NCBI GenBank assembly: GCA_023389745.1 | Contig: JAEWED010000255.1 | Span: forward strand, 1-50,126 | DNA length: 50,126 bases | Direction: 5' to 3' | Origin: Actinomycetes bacterium | Lineage (GTDB): Bacteria > Actinomycetota > Acidimicrobiia > Acidimicrobiales > Microtrichaceae | Shown: piece after piece, positions 24,053 through 32,592 of the stretch | Layout: the number at the start of each line of letters is the position of its first letter | Position numbering within the stretch: position 1 is the stretch's first letter | Translations under genes and position numbers: made by a program | Notes under the pieces: model-generated | Seen by the model: only the letters and a program-made list of their open reading frames with translations | Told to the model about the DNA's origin: nothing | Database searches by the model: none

Positions 24053-25473
24053 CGGGTGTGCTCCTGTGCGGCGGCGACGAGCAGTGCGGTCAGGACCGGG
24101 TCATCGGCGATGGTCCCGGGCCGGGGCTGATCGCTCACGGGCTGGTCCGGCTCGGATCGGTCCAGGCCGAGCGGGCGCAGCTCGGCGTCGTCGCGCGGCT
24201 GCTCGGCGTGTCCGGCGGCGAGCAGCATCTCGGCCCACCGGCGCGACGTCGCGGCCACGCCGTCGATGGTCGCGACGGGCACCGCGAGGTCGAGGAAGTC
24301 GATGACCGCGGCGGGGTCGGCGGCGCCGACCAGGTCGATCGCGTGCACCGGGGCCATCGCGGCGAGTCGTCCGGCGACCTCGTCGGGGCGGCGCCACCCG
24401 GGCACCGCGACGCGGGTCTGGTCCGGTTCGAGCGCGGCGAGCGCGGCGCTCCCCCACTCCTGGCCCTGGGCGCCGGGGGTCACGACGACGGCCACGACGA
24501 CCAGGCGCTTCGAGGTGCGCCACACCTCGCGGCGACCGGCGGCCTGCTCCGGCGAGTTGAGGCACATCCAACTGGGTCGACCGGGCATGGCGACCGGCGA
24601 CATCACGATCACGTCGCCCGCGGCACCACCGGCGGCGATCGCCAGCGACTCGGCGACGACGAGCGCCTCGTCGCCGTCACCGGCCACGGCGATCACACCA
24701 CGTGCCGGCGAGACGGGCGCGGCGATGGCGAGTCCGTCGACCTGGGCCGACAGCTCGTCGAGCGACATCGAGGCCGCGTTGAGCGACAGCAGCGAGCCCA
24801 CCCCCGGGACGGGAGCGGCGACGGGAGCCGGGGTCGGCACCGGTGCCGGAGCTGCCACCGGGAGCGGGGCCGCGGCGACGGGCGCTGGTTCGGGGTCGAT
24901 GGTGGCCGGCTCGTCACCTCGAGCAGCATCCGCGACGAGCGGGTGCACCTGCGGCGGCGGGTCCTCGACCACGGCGTAGGCGGGCAGGAGCGCCTCGTCG
25001 TACTGCTGCGGGTCCGCGTCCTCGAGCTGGTCGAGCGCCTCCTGCAGCGCGGCGGCGAACGCGGCTCCGCCGGTGGCTGCGGGTGCCACGGTCACGGGTG
25101 CGGCTGGCTCGGATGCGGCAGGAACGGGCGCCTCGTGCACCGGATCGAGCGTGCTTGCGGGCACTGGCGGAGCCGCGGGCGCCGGCGGTGCGGCGGCGCC
25201 GAGCGCGACCTCGACCTCGAACTGCTCACGCCCGAAGAAGCCGGCGATCCCGCCGACGATCGCACGGTCGACCCGCACGATGTCGACCGCTGCACCGAAG
25301 GTGCGTTCGACCTCGGCGAGCACGTCCTCGAGCCGTCCGCCAGCCAGCACCACGTGCTCGTCGGCGAGCACGGTCGTGGTGACCGGTGTCGCCGCAGCGG
25401 TGCCCGGCATCCCGGGGACGGGGGTGGCGGCGCGCCGAGCGCGCCACGATCGATCAGTCCTCGATGCTGACAC
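24049..25473 (-). CDS. FlhF-like protein with degenerate GTPase domain
   Basis: A 474-residue protein in the place where flhF normally stands, right after flhA. Residues 45-92 resemble the FlhF N-domain: GRLEDVLAEVERTFGAAVDI, then IVGGIAGFFGREQFEVEV. A long Pro/Ala linker (95-240) follows. The C-terminal domain aligns in order with an SRP-type GTPase but lacks its motifs: GVIAVAGDGDEALVVAESLA stands where the GPTGVGKTTT P-loop is expected, and neither DTAGR nor TKLD is seen. GTP binding is therefore unlikely. It starts at GTG 25473, within the last 20 bases of flhA, with GGGAG upstream. FlhF sets flagellar position and number; this form would have to act without hydrolysis. Assignment rests mainly on the N-domain and context. 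Confidence 0.6.
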   Translation of the reverse strand: MSASRTDRSWRARRAATPVPGMPGTAAATPVTTTVLADEHVVLAGGRLEDVLAEVERTFGAAVDIVRVDRAIVGGIAGFFGREQFEVEVALGAAAPPAPAAPPVPASTLDPVHEAPVPAASEPAAPVTVAPAATGGAAFAAALQEALDQLEDADPQQYDEALLPAYAVVEDPPPQVHPLVADAARGDEPATIDPEPAPVAAAPLPVAAPAPVPTPAPVAAPVPGVGSLLSLNAASMSLDELSAQVDGLAIAAPVSPARGVIAVAGDGDEALVVAESLAIAAGGAAGDVIVMSPVAMPGRPSWMCLNSPEQAAGRREVWRTSKRLVVVAVVVTPGAQGQEWGSAALAALEPDQTRVAVPGWRRPDEVAGRLAAMAPVHAIDLVGAADPAAVIDFLDLAVPVATIDGVAATSRRWAEMLLAAGHAEQPRDDAELRPLGLDRSEPDQPVSDQPRPGTIADDPVLTALLVAAAQEHTR

Positions 25474-27505
25474 GGACAGCTCCCAGGTCGTGGATGGTGA
25501 ACGGGGGGACGAGCTCGTCGAACGACAGCACCGGCACGTGCGGCAGCACCCGCGAGCTGAAGCGGCGCAGGGCCGGTCGCAGCGGCGGCGAGCACACGAG
25601 CACCGGGTGCTCGTCGCTCTGCTCGGCGTCGCGGACGGTGGCGACCAGGCCGTTGCTCAGCGCTTCGGCCAGGTCGGGATCGAGGATGACGTTCGTGCCG
25701 CGCTCGTTGCGGCTCAGCGACTGCAGCAACGTGTGCTCGAGCAGCGGATCGAGGCTCAGCACCGGCAGGCGGCCGTCCGCGGCACGGCCCGCGCAGATCG
25801 CCGGCGCGATCGCGACGCGGCAGGCCTCGGCCAGGGTCTCGGTGTCGCGTGTGGCACGACCCTGCTCGCTGATGACCTCGAGCAGGCGGACCAGGTCACG
25901 GATCGGCACCTGGTCGGCGAGCAGCGCCTGGAGCACCGCGTGCACCTCGCTGATGCTGATCTGCACCGCGGTCAGGTCCTCGATGACGGCGGGATCGCTC
26001 TCGCGGACCATCTCGACCATGTGCTTGACGTCCTGGCGCGACAGCAGCTGCGGCGCGTGGTTCCGGCAGACCTCGGAGAGGTGCACGCTGATCACCGAGG
26101 AGCGGTCGACGAGCGTGCCGCCCTCGGCCTCGGCCTGGCGGCGCAGCTCCGACGGCAGCCACTTCGCGGGCAGGCCGAAGACGGACTCGCGGATCTCGGG
26201 GCCCGGGAACCGGTCGAGGTCGTCCGCGATCAGCAGGAAGTGGCCGGGCGGCGCGACGCCGCTCGCGACCTCGACGCCGTGCAGCCGGATCACGTAGCAG
26301 CCGAGCGTCAGGTCGATGTTGTCGCGGGTCCGCACCGGCGGCAGGACCAGGCCGAGCTCCATGGCGAGCTTGCGGCGGATGCCGCGCACCCGGTCGAGCA
26401 GGTCGCCGCCCGCGGCGCTGTCGACCAGGTCGACCAGGTCGATCGCGAGCTCGAGGCTGATCGCCTCGACGCGCATCGACCGTGCGATCTCGGCGGGGTC
26501 GTCGGGCGACGGCGCCGCCGCGGTCGGCTCGGGCGCCGTCGTCGCCTCGGCGGCGGCCGCGTCGGCGGCGGCGCTCGCCATGCGTCGCGCGGCGATCAGC
26601 ATCACCGCGCCGACGGCGATGAAGGGCACCTTCGGCATGCCGGGCACCAGGGCCATGATGAGCAGCGCGGCGCCGGCGGTCTGCATCGGCTTGTGCTGCT
26701 TGGCGAACTGCCCGATGACGCTGCTGCCCAGGTCGTCGTCGCCCGCCGCGCGGGTGACGATGAGACCCGAGCTGATCGACACCAGCAGCGCGGGGATCTG
26801 GGTGACGAGGCCGTCGCCGACGGTGAGGATCGCGAAGTTGTCGGCCGCCTCCGCGGGGCTCATGCCCATCTGGATCATGCCGATGACGAAGCCGCCGACC
26901 AGGTTGATCGCGGTGATGATGACACCCGCGATGGCGTCGCCCTTGACGAACTTCCCCGCGCCGTCCATCGCTCCGTAGAAGTCGGCCTCGGCCGAGGTCT
27001 CCTTGCGGCGGCGCCGGGCCTCGTCGTCGTCGATGATGCCGGCGTTCAGGTCGGCGTCGATCGCCATCTGCTTGCCGGGCATCGCGTCGAGGGTGAACCG
27101 GGCCGCGACCTCGGCGACGCGGTTGGCGCCGTTGGTGATCACCACGAACTGGATGACGACCAGGATGAAGAACACCACCAGGCCGACGACGAGCGAGCCC
27201 TGGATGACGAAGTGGCCGAAGGCCTCGATCACCGATCCGGCGGAGCCGTTGCCGAGGATCAAACGTGTCGAGGACACGTTCAGGCCAAGGCGGAACAACG
27301 TGGCGATGAGCAAGAGGCTCGGGAACGCCGACATGTCCAGGGCCTTGGTCGCGCCGATGGCGGCGAGCAGCAACAGGACCGAGAACGCGATGTTCAGCGT
27401 CAGCAGCACGTCCAGCAGCGCGGCCGGCATCGGGATGACCATCAGGGCCACCACGAACACCATCGCTGCGGGGAACACGGTCGTACCGAGGCGTCGCGAC
27501 GTCAT
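25454..27505 (-). CDS. flhA: Flagellar export gate protein FlhA
   Basis: A 683-residue protein of the type III flagellar export gate. The N-terminal half has eight predicted membrane helices with the hallmark segments LLLIATLFRLGLNVSSTRLI and, in the cytoplasmic loop, MPGKQMAIDADLNAGIID. The C-terminal half is the cytoplasmic ring-forming domain that docks substrate-chaperone complexes. Length matches the family (about 690). The start ATG overlaps the flhB stop by one base (TGATG), and the FlhF-like gene starts inside its end. It works with FliP, FliQ, FliR and FlhB, all in this window. Confidence 0.97.
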   Translation of the reverse strand: MTSRRLGTTVFPAAMVFVVALMVIPMPAALLDVLLTLNIAFSVLLLLAAIGATKALDMSAFPSLLLIATLFRLGLNVSSTRLILGNGSAGSVIEAFGHFVIQGSLVVGLVVFFILVVIQFVVITNGANRVAEVAARFTLDAMPGKQMAIDADLNAGIIDDDEARRRRKETSAEADFYGAMDGAGKFVKGDAIAGVIITAINLVGGFVIGMIQMGMSPAEAADNFAILTVGDGLVTQIPALLVSISSGLIVTRAAGDDDLGSSVIGQFAKQHKPMQTAGAALLIMALVPGMPKVPFIAVGAVMLIAARRMASAAADAAAAEATTAPEPTAAAPSPDDPAEIARSMRVEAISLELAIDLVDLVDSAAGGDLLDRVRGIRRKLAMELGLVLPPVRTRDNIDLTLGCYVIRLHGVEVASGVAPPGHFLLIADDLDRFPGPEIRESVFGLPAKWLPSELRRQAEAEGGTLVDRSSVISVHLSEVCRNHAPQLLSRQDVKHMVEMVRESDPAVIEDLTAVQISISEVHAVLQALLADQVPIRDLVRLLEVISEQGRATRDTETLAEACRVAIAPAICAGRAADGRLPVLSLDPLLEHTLLQSLSRNERGTNVILDPDLAEALSNGLVATVRDAEQSDEHPVLVCSPPLRPALRRFSSRVLPHVPVLSFDELVPPFTIHDLGAVRVSIED

Positions 27506-28794
27506 CAGACCTTCACCGAACCGGGCGTCCGTGCCACAACTGCCCCGTCGGCGTCCTGCCCTGGGTCGTGGGCGTCAATCGGAGCGCGGGCTCCCCCGAT
27601 GAGGGTTCGTCGCGAATCGGCGCCCACCGACGGTGCACGGCGTCGCGGTGGACGACGGCTGGGCCGCCACGCGAGCGCGGTCTCGGGGTCCTCACCCGGC
27701 GGGGTCCACGTGTCGGGCACCGCCAGCGACGTGCGACCGCCGAGCAGCGGGCGCCCCTCGAGACGGCGGATGAACGCCAGGACGGTGGCGACCGCCTGGA
27801 ACAGCGGCGCAGGGATCTCGTCGTCGACACGACACGCCCGGTAGAGCGTTCGGGCCAGGGGCGGCGACTCGACGATCGGCACCCCGCCGTCCTCGGCCGC
27901 TCGGCGGATGCGCTGGGCCATGCCGTCCGCACCGCGGGCGACGACCTTGGGCGCGCCCTTCAACGGGTCGTAGAGCAGCGCGACCGCGAAGTGCGTCGGG
28001 TTGGTGATGACGACGTCGGCCTCGCCGACCGAGGCGAGCATCCGGTTGCGGCTCATCGCCATGCCGTTCTGGCGCAGCTTCGCCTTGAGGTGCGGGTCAC
28101 CCTCGGACTCCCGCGCCTCCTGCTTGACCTCCTGCTTGGTCATCTTGGAGTCGCGCTTGAGGTTGAAGCGCTGCCAGGCGAAGTCGGCGACGCCGATCAG
28201 CGAGCCGACGACGGCGACGAGCTGGACGAGGCGGAGCACCGAGGAACCCACCTCGGACAGCGCGGGTGCCAGCGCCCAGGTCGACCCGAGCATTCGCCGC
28301 GACATCGCCATGACCGACGGGACCGCGACCACGAGGATCACACCGAGCGTGAGCACCTGCTTGCCGGTCTCCCACAGGGTCTTCACCGAGAACAGCCGCT
28401 TCACCCCGGCACCGGGGTTCACACGCTCCCACTTCGGCTTGATCGGGTCGGTCGCGAACACGAAGCCGACCTGGGCGAGGTTGCCGACGATGCCCCAGAG
28501 CAGCGCGGCGAGCAGCAGCGGCACCATCGCCGAGAACGAGCCGCGCAGCACCTCGCCGGCGAGCACCATCAGCACACCGGGATCCGGCTGCGCGGTGATC
28601 GCCTCGATGCCCTGCAGGCCGGTCGCCACGACCTCGCCGACGCGGGCGATCACCGAGGGCAGGAAGAACGTGGCGATGAGCAACGAGGTCCACGACACCA
28701 GGGTCGGGCTCTTGGCGACCTGCCCCTTCTTGCGCGACTCCTTCTTGCGCTTGGCGGTCTGGTCCTCTGTCTTCTGGTCGCGGTCCTTCGCCAT
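27505..28794 (-). CDS. flhB: Flagellar export switch protein FlhB
   Basis: A 429-residue export-gate protein. It has four membrane helices (about 33-50, 82-112, 145-165, 185-207) and a cytoplasmic domain with the self-cleavage site NPTH (265-268) inside VVITNPTHFAVALLYD. Cleavage there switches export from rod/hook to filament subunits once FliK measures the hook. The family usually ends near residue 355-380; here about 75 further residues, rich in Pro and Arg, follow EGRPLLGGR. The tail is an unusual addition. ATG at 28794 follows fliR, and the gene overlaps flhA by one base. Confidence 0.96.
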   Translation of the reverse strand: MAKDRDQKTEDQTAKRKKESRKKGQVAKSPTLVSWTSLLIATFFLPSVIARVGEVVATGLQGIEAITAQPDPGVLMVLAGEVLRGSFSAMVPLLLAALLWGIVGNLAQVGFVFATDPIKPKWERVNPGAGVKRLFSVKTLWETGKQVLTLGVILVVAVPSVMAMSRRMLGSTWALAPALSEVGSSVLRLVQLVAVVGSLIGVADFAWQRFNLKRDSKMTKQEVKQEARESEGDPHLKAKLRQNGMAMSRNRMLASVGEADVVITNPTHFAVALLYDPLKGAPKVVARGADGMAQRIRRAAEDGGVPIVESPPLARTLYRACRVDDEIPAPLFQAVATVLAFIRRLEGRPLLGGRTSLAVPDTWTPPGEDPETALAWRPSRRPPRRRAPSVGADSRRTLIGGARAPIDAHDPGQDADGAVVARTPGSVKV

Positions 28795-28829
28795 GGCTCA
28801 GACCTCGCGCCCGTTCACCCGACGAGCGC

Positions 28830-29588
28830 TCATCCCACGATCGCGGCCATGCCGCGCAGCGCCATGTCGACGATGAGCTCGACCGCCCGGGGCAGCAGCA
28901 TCAAGGCCATGCCGCCCAGGCCCAGCACGACGAGGCTCTTGGTGCCGAAGCCGATGACGAGCAGGTTCATCTGCGGTGCGGCCTTCGCGAGCAGGCCGAG
29001 CAGCAGCTCGGCCATGAACAGCGCCGCCATCAGCGGCGCCGCGATCTGCAGGGCGGCGACGAAGAAGTTCGCGAGCCCCTCGGTCAGCGTCGAGCTGACG
29101 GTGCCCAGGTCGAAGCCGGACATGGGGGCAGCGTCGAAGCTGCGCAGCAGGCCGCCGATGAACAGGAGGTAGCCCCCGCTCGAGAACAACAGGAGCGTCG
29201 CGAGCATCTGGTAGAGCCGGGCGACCGGAGTGGAGCTCGCCTGGCTGAACGGATCGAACGCGGCGGCGCTCGAGAACGCGGCGCTGAAGTCGATCAGCTG
29301 GCCGGCGGCCTGCACCGCGGAGAAGAGGATCAGGATGATGAAGCCGAGCGCGGCGCCCATCGCCGCCTGGAACACGATGCCGGAGATGACCGACGCGGTG
29401 TCCACGCCGGCGAGGGTCTCGGTCATGCGCGGCGTGACGATCATGGCGAGCACGACGGACATGCCGACCTTGACCCGGGTCGGGACCATCGCACCGGCGA
29501 ACGGCGGCGCGATCAGCAGGAACGCCATGATCCGCACCGATGCCATGACGAACGTCGCCGCCTGTGCGGGGTCGAGCGTCAGTCCCAT
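28830..29588 (-). CDS. fliR: Flagellar export gate protein FliR
   Basis: A 252-residue membrane protein with about six helices. Segments such as RIMAFLLIAPPFAGAMVPTR and the conserved GQLIDFSAAFSSAAAFDP are typical of FliR. It joins FliP5 and FliQ4 in the gate at the base of the flagellum. It lies 11 bases after fliQ and before flhB in the canonical fliOPQR-flhB-flhA order. Confidence 0.95.
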   Translation of the reverse strand: MGLTLDPAQAATFVMASVRIMAFLLIAPPFAGAMVPTRVKVGMSVVLAMIVTPRMTETLAGVDTASVISGIVFQAAMGAALGFIILILFSAVQAAGQLIDFSAAFSSAAAFDPFSQASSTPVARLYQMLATLLLFSSGGYLLFIGGLLRSFDAAPMSGFDLGTVSSTLTEGLANFFVAALQIAAPLMAALFMAELLLGLLAKAAPQMNLLVIGFGTKSLVVLGLGGMALMLLPRAVELIVDMALRGMAAIVG

Positions 29589-29599
29589 CTACCCCACCG

Positions 29600-29878
29600 T
29601 CACTGCAGGAGCTCGGGGATCCGGGCGAACAGGTCGTCGGTCATCGTGATGGTCGTCTGCAGCATCCAGGCGCCGCCGAGGAGGATCACCACCATCACGG
29701 CGAAGCACTTGGGCACGAACGTCAGCGTCTGCTCCTGGAGCTGGGTCACCGACTGGACCAGACCGATGGCCAGGCCGACGCCGAGGGTCACCATCAGGAG
29801 GGGACCGCCGAGCTTCACGGCGAGCAGCATCGCGTCCAGGCCGATCTGGATCACCTGGGTGTCGCTCATCGCGATCAT
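29600..29878 (-). CDS. fliQ: Flagellar export gate protein FliQ
   Basis: A 92-residue protein with two membrane helices, typical of FliQ. The conserved centre GLVQSVTQLQEQTLTFVPK is clear. ATG 29878 is kept because GGAGG lies 6 bases upstream; an inner ATG at 29869 is also possible. It follows fliP with a 2-base gap. Four copies wrap the FliP/FliR core of the export gate. Confidence 0.95.
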   Translation of the reverse strand: MIAMSDTQVIQIGLDAMLLAVKLGGPLLMVTLGVGLAIGLVQSVTQLQEQTLTFVPKCFAVMVVILLGGAWMLQTTITMTDDLFARIPELLQ

Positions 29879-29880
29879 GG

Positions 29881-30840
29881 TCAGCCTCCACCTCGGTAGT
29901 TCGCGACGAGGGCTTCGGCGGTCAGCGCCCAGCCGTCGACCATCACGAAGACCAGCAACTTCAACGGGAGCGACACGAACACCGGTGGCAGCATCATCAT
30001 GCCGAGCGACATGAGCACCGCCGCGACGACCAGGTCGATCACGACGAACGGCACGAAGATGACGATGCCGATGATGAACGCGGACTGCAGCTCGCTCAGC
30101 ACGAAGGCCGGCACCAGCGCGACCATCGACGTGTCCTCGGGCGTCTCGGGCTGCTCGCCGCCGGACATGCCGATCATCATCTCGAGGTCGGAGCTGCGGG
30201 TGTTCGACAGCATGAACTCCTTGAAGGGGCCCTCGGCCTCCTTGATCGCCTCGGACTGGCTGAGCTGACCATCGAGGTACGGCTGCAGCGCGGTGTCGTT
30301 CACCTGCGTGAGCACCGGTGCCATGACGAAGAAGGTGAGGAACATCGCCAGGCCGACGAGCACCTGGTTCGGCGGGATGGCCTGGACGCCCAGCGCGTTG
30401 CGGGTGAGCGAGAGCACCACCACGATGCGGGTGAAGCTCGTCATCATCAACAGGATCGACGGCGCGACCGCGAGCACCGTGAGGCCCAGGAGGATGGTGA
30501 CCGCCTTGCTCGGCTCCTCGGTCTCGCCGTCGCCGCCGAGGTCGACCTCGATGTTCAGTCCGCCGGTCTCGACCGGTGTGCCGTCGTCGCCCTCGCGGGC
30601 CGGGCCGGCGACGCCGTCGAGCAGCGACTCGCCGTCGGAGGGAGCGACGTCGCCCGGCGTCGAGGGATCGGTCGTCGCCGCAGGGGCGCCGCTGGCGCCG
30701 CCAGCAGGTTCGCCGGTCGGAGCCGTCGGCGGCGTCGGGGGGACCGGTGCGTCCTGGGCGGACGCGGGGGCGGCCCAGCCCCAGCAGACCAGGGTGAGGA
30801 GACCGACCGCGACCCAGGCCAGCTTGGCTTTGGTCGACAT
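29881..30840 (-). CDS. fliP: Flagellar export gate protein FliP
   Basis: Five copies of FliP form the channel of the export gate. From ATG 30840 it is 319 residues: a signal peptide (AKLAWVAVGLLTLVCWGWAA), a Pro/Ala/Gly/Asp-rich stretch of about 85 residues that is much longer than usual, and then the conserved domain with MMTSFTRIVVVLSLTRNALG, PPNQVLVGLAMFLTFFVM and MSLGMMMLPPVFVSLPLKLL. Neither ATG 30840 nor an upstream GTG at 30879 (13 residues more) has a clear ribosome-binding site. The GTG lies only 11 bases from the fliO stop and could be used by coupling. ATG is chosen because the signal peptide starts there. Confidence 0.93.
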   Translation of the reverse strand: MSTKAKLAWVAVGLLTLVCWGWAAPASAQDAPVPPTPPTAPTGEPAGGASGAPAATTDPSTPGDVAPSDGESLLDGVAGPAREGDDGTPVETGGLNIEVDLGGDGETEEPSKAVTILLGLTVLAVAPSILLMMTSFTRIVVVLSLTRNALGVQAIPPNQVLVGLAMFLTFFVMAPVLTQVNDTALQPYLDGQLSQSEAIKEAEGPFKEFMLSNTRSSDLEMMIGMSGGEQPETPEDTSMVALVPAFVLSELQSAFIIGIVIFVPFVVIDLVVAAVLMSLGMMMLPPVFVSLPLKLLVFVMVDGWALTAEALVANYRGGG

Positions 30841-30889
30841 GTCGGGGAAGAAGAGGGATGGGTGTGACCGTGGTGCCACCGGGGTCCGA

Positions 30890-31501
30890 TCAGGACTTGC
30901 GCACCGTCAACTCTCTGAGAGCGTCGACGAAGCTCATCCCTGTCGGCTCGGTGTCGGCGCTCGGCGCCTGCACCCGGGTCCCGGTCCGTCGGGCCCCCAT
31001 GGTCATCCCCGCGACGCGTGCGCTCGGGGCAGTGCTGCAACGGGTCGCCGCGCGGGCCGGCTGGCTCGCGGCGACGGCGGCGTCGAGCGCCGGGTCGGCG
31101 GTCGGGCCGGCAGTCAGGTCGGCGGTCGCTGACCCGGTGGTCGTGTCGGCTGCGTTGGTCGTGGCGGCTGCGTCGGTCGTGGCGGTCGCGTCGATGGCGG
31201 CGGGTGTCGTCACCCAGGAGCCGCCCTCGCCGGGCGCGGTGGCCAGCACGTTCACCTGCTGGTCGGTCACGCCGAGCATGACGGTCACGTCGCCCACGGA
31301 GGCGACGACGATCGAGGCGCGCTTGCCGAGGGACTTGCGGTCGACGACCTGGAGCCGGGCCTGCGTGTCACCCGCGGCCGTGGTCCGCAGCAGTCCGCGG
31401 CGGCGCAGCACCCAGGTGACCGCGCCGACGAGCGCCAGGACCATCCCGAGGGACATCCCGAGCCGCAGCAGCAGCATGAAGGTGTTCGGTGACTCAGCCA
31501 T
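30890..31501 (-). CDS. fliO: Flagellar export assembly protein FliO
   Basis: A 203-residue protein with one N-terminal membrane helix (about 9-32, LLRLGMSLGMVLALVGAVTW). The small cytoplasmic FliO domain follows, with LQVVDRKSLGKRASIVVASV and MLGVTDQQVNVLAT. The rest is an Ala/Thr-rich low-complexity region ending in a basic tail. FliO helps FliP assemble. Position between fliN and fliP is canonical. Confidence 0.9.
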   Translation of the reverse strand: MAESPNTFMLLLRLGMSLGMVLALVGAVTWVLRRRGLLRTTAAGDTQARLQVVDRKSLGKRASIVVASVGDVTVMLGVTDQQVNVLATAPGEGGSWVTTPAAIDATATTDAAATTNAADTTTGSATADLTAGPTADPALDAAVAASQPARAATRCSTAPSARVAGMTMGARRTGTRVQAPSADTEPTGMSFVDALRELTVRKS

Positions 31502-31522
31502 GTGCGATGCCCCGTGGAGGGG

Positions 31523-32575
31523 TCAGACCTCGCCCGAGCCGACGATCTCGGTCAACCGGATGCCGTACTCCTCGTCGATCACGACGACCTCGCCGCGAGC
31601 GATGAGCGTGCCGTTGACCAGCAGGTCGATCGGGCTGCCCGCGGTGCGGTCCAGCTCGATCACCGAGCCGGGACCCAGCTCGAGCAGGTCGGCGACGGCC
31701 ATGCGGGTCCGGCCGAGCTCGACGGTCACGAGCATCTCGACCTCGGCGAGCGCACGCAGCGCGGCCGCCCGGGGCGGCTCGGCGTTCGCGGACGGGTCCT
31801 GCTCCTCGACGACGGGGGCCGAGAGCCCGGCGACCGCAGCAGCTGGCGCCGTCGACACGGCGTCGCCGCCACCAACAGCGCCACCACCGACAGCCCCGCC
31901 ACCACCGACAGCCCCGCCACCGCCGGCCCCACCACCGACGGTCCGGCCGCCGACGAGCGCGTCACCCGCGGGACCGGTGCTGGCGCCGGACGAGCCGGCA
32001 CCCGCCGGATCGGCCGCAGTGGCATCGGCCGCAGCGGAGACGTCGTCCGAGGCGCGGGCGACCAGTGCGACCGTGCCGGCATGGCGACCTTCGTGGAAGA
32101 GCCCTGCGGCGACGAGCGCGAGCTGGCCGTCGATCGCGAGCAGGTGGTCGAGCGCCGCGGCACGTTCGATCGGCAGCGCACCGCTGACGACGGCGCCCTG
32201 GGACCGGGCCCATCCGTCGATCGCGTTCGAGACCACGCCGAGCCACGCCGGCGCGGCACCGGGCTCGGGCTCCGGCGGGTTCGGACCGGCGATCCGGGCC
32301 TTCAGGTCGTCGTCGAGGATGACGGCGACCTGGACGACGTGGCCGCCGCCCAGGGAGACCATGACGCCGTGGGCCCCGCCTGCGGGCGCCAGGTCCGACG
32401 GGCCGTCCTGCGGCTCGGTCGGGCCGAGGTCGAGCTCGAGGTCCGCGGCGACCGACAGCGCGGTCGACACCGCACGGGTCATGTCGTCGCCGTGGGCGAG
32501 CACCGCCTCGATCGGGAGTCGGTCCAGCGCGTCCTGGTCGACGCTGGTTCCGGGTGCCTGGCTGGTGGATGTCAT
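31523..32575 (-). CDS. fliN: Flagellar motor switch protein FliN (FliY-like, long N-terminal part)
   Basis: A 350-residue switch protein from ATG 32575, which has GGAG 8 bases upstream; the longer frame would need a TTG overlapping the fliM stop. The last 80 residues are the SpoA domain (VEMLVTVELGRTRMAVADLL, PIDLLVNGTLIARGEVVVID), which forms the C-ring base with FliM. The first about 170 residues form an extra domain, and a Gly/Val-rich linker (GGGAVGGG repeats) follows. Residues 11-20 read SVDQDALDRL, which resembles the CheY-binding peptide of FliM/FliY. The layout is like FliY of Bacillus, but the CheC phosphatase motif was not recognised. Confidence 0.9.
   Translation of the reverse strand: MTSTSQAPGTSVDQDALDRLPIEAVLAHGDDMTRAVSTALSVAADLELDLGPTEPQDGPSDLAPAGGAHGVMVSLGGGHVVQVAVILDDDLKARIAGPNPPEPEPGAAPAWLGVVSNAIDGWARSQGAVVSGALPIERAAALDHLLAIDGQLALVAAGLFHEGRHAGTVALVARASDDVSAAADATAADPAGAGSSGASTGPAGDALVGGRTVGGGAGGGGAVGGGGAVGGGAVGGGDAVSTAPAAAVAGLSAPVVEEQDPSANAEPPRAAALRALAEVEMLVTVELGRTRMAVADLLELGPGSVIELDRTAGSPIDLLVNGTLIARGEVVVIDEEYGIRLTEIVGSGEV
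31881..31916. repeat. 18-bp perfect direct repeat, two units, inside fliN
   Basis: CCACCACCGACAGCCCCG occurs at 31881-31898 and 31899-31916, with a weaker third copy after it. It encodes the glycine-valine linker of FliN and keeps the frame. Confidence 0.75.
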
Positions 32576-32592
32576 CGGATCTCCGGGTCGAG

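Noticed and set aside
23443..27844. Long plus-strand open frames opposite flhA, flhB and the FlhF-like gene
   Set aside because: They are shadows of high-GC genes: Arg/Asp/His-rich products with no family, overlapping well-supported minus-strand flagellar genes.
31523..32575. Calling fliN a full FliY with CheC phosphatase activity
   Set aside because: The N-terminal domain is the right size, but the ExxN CheC signature was not seen, so only FliN is claimed.
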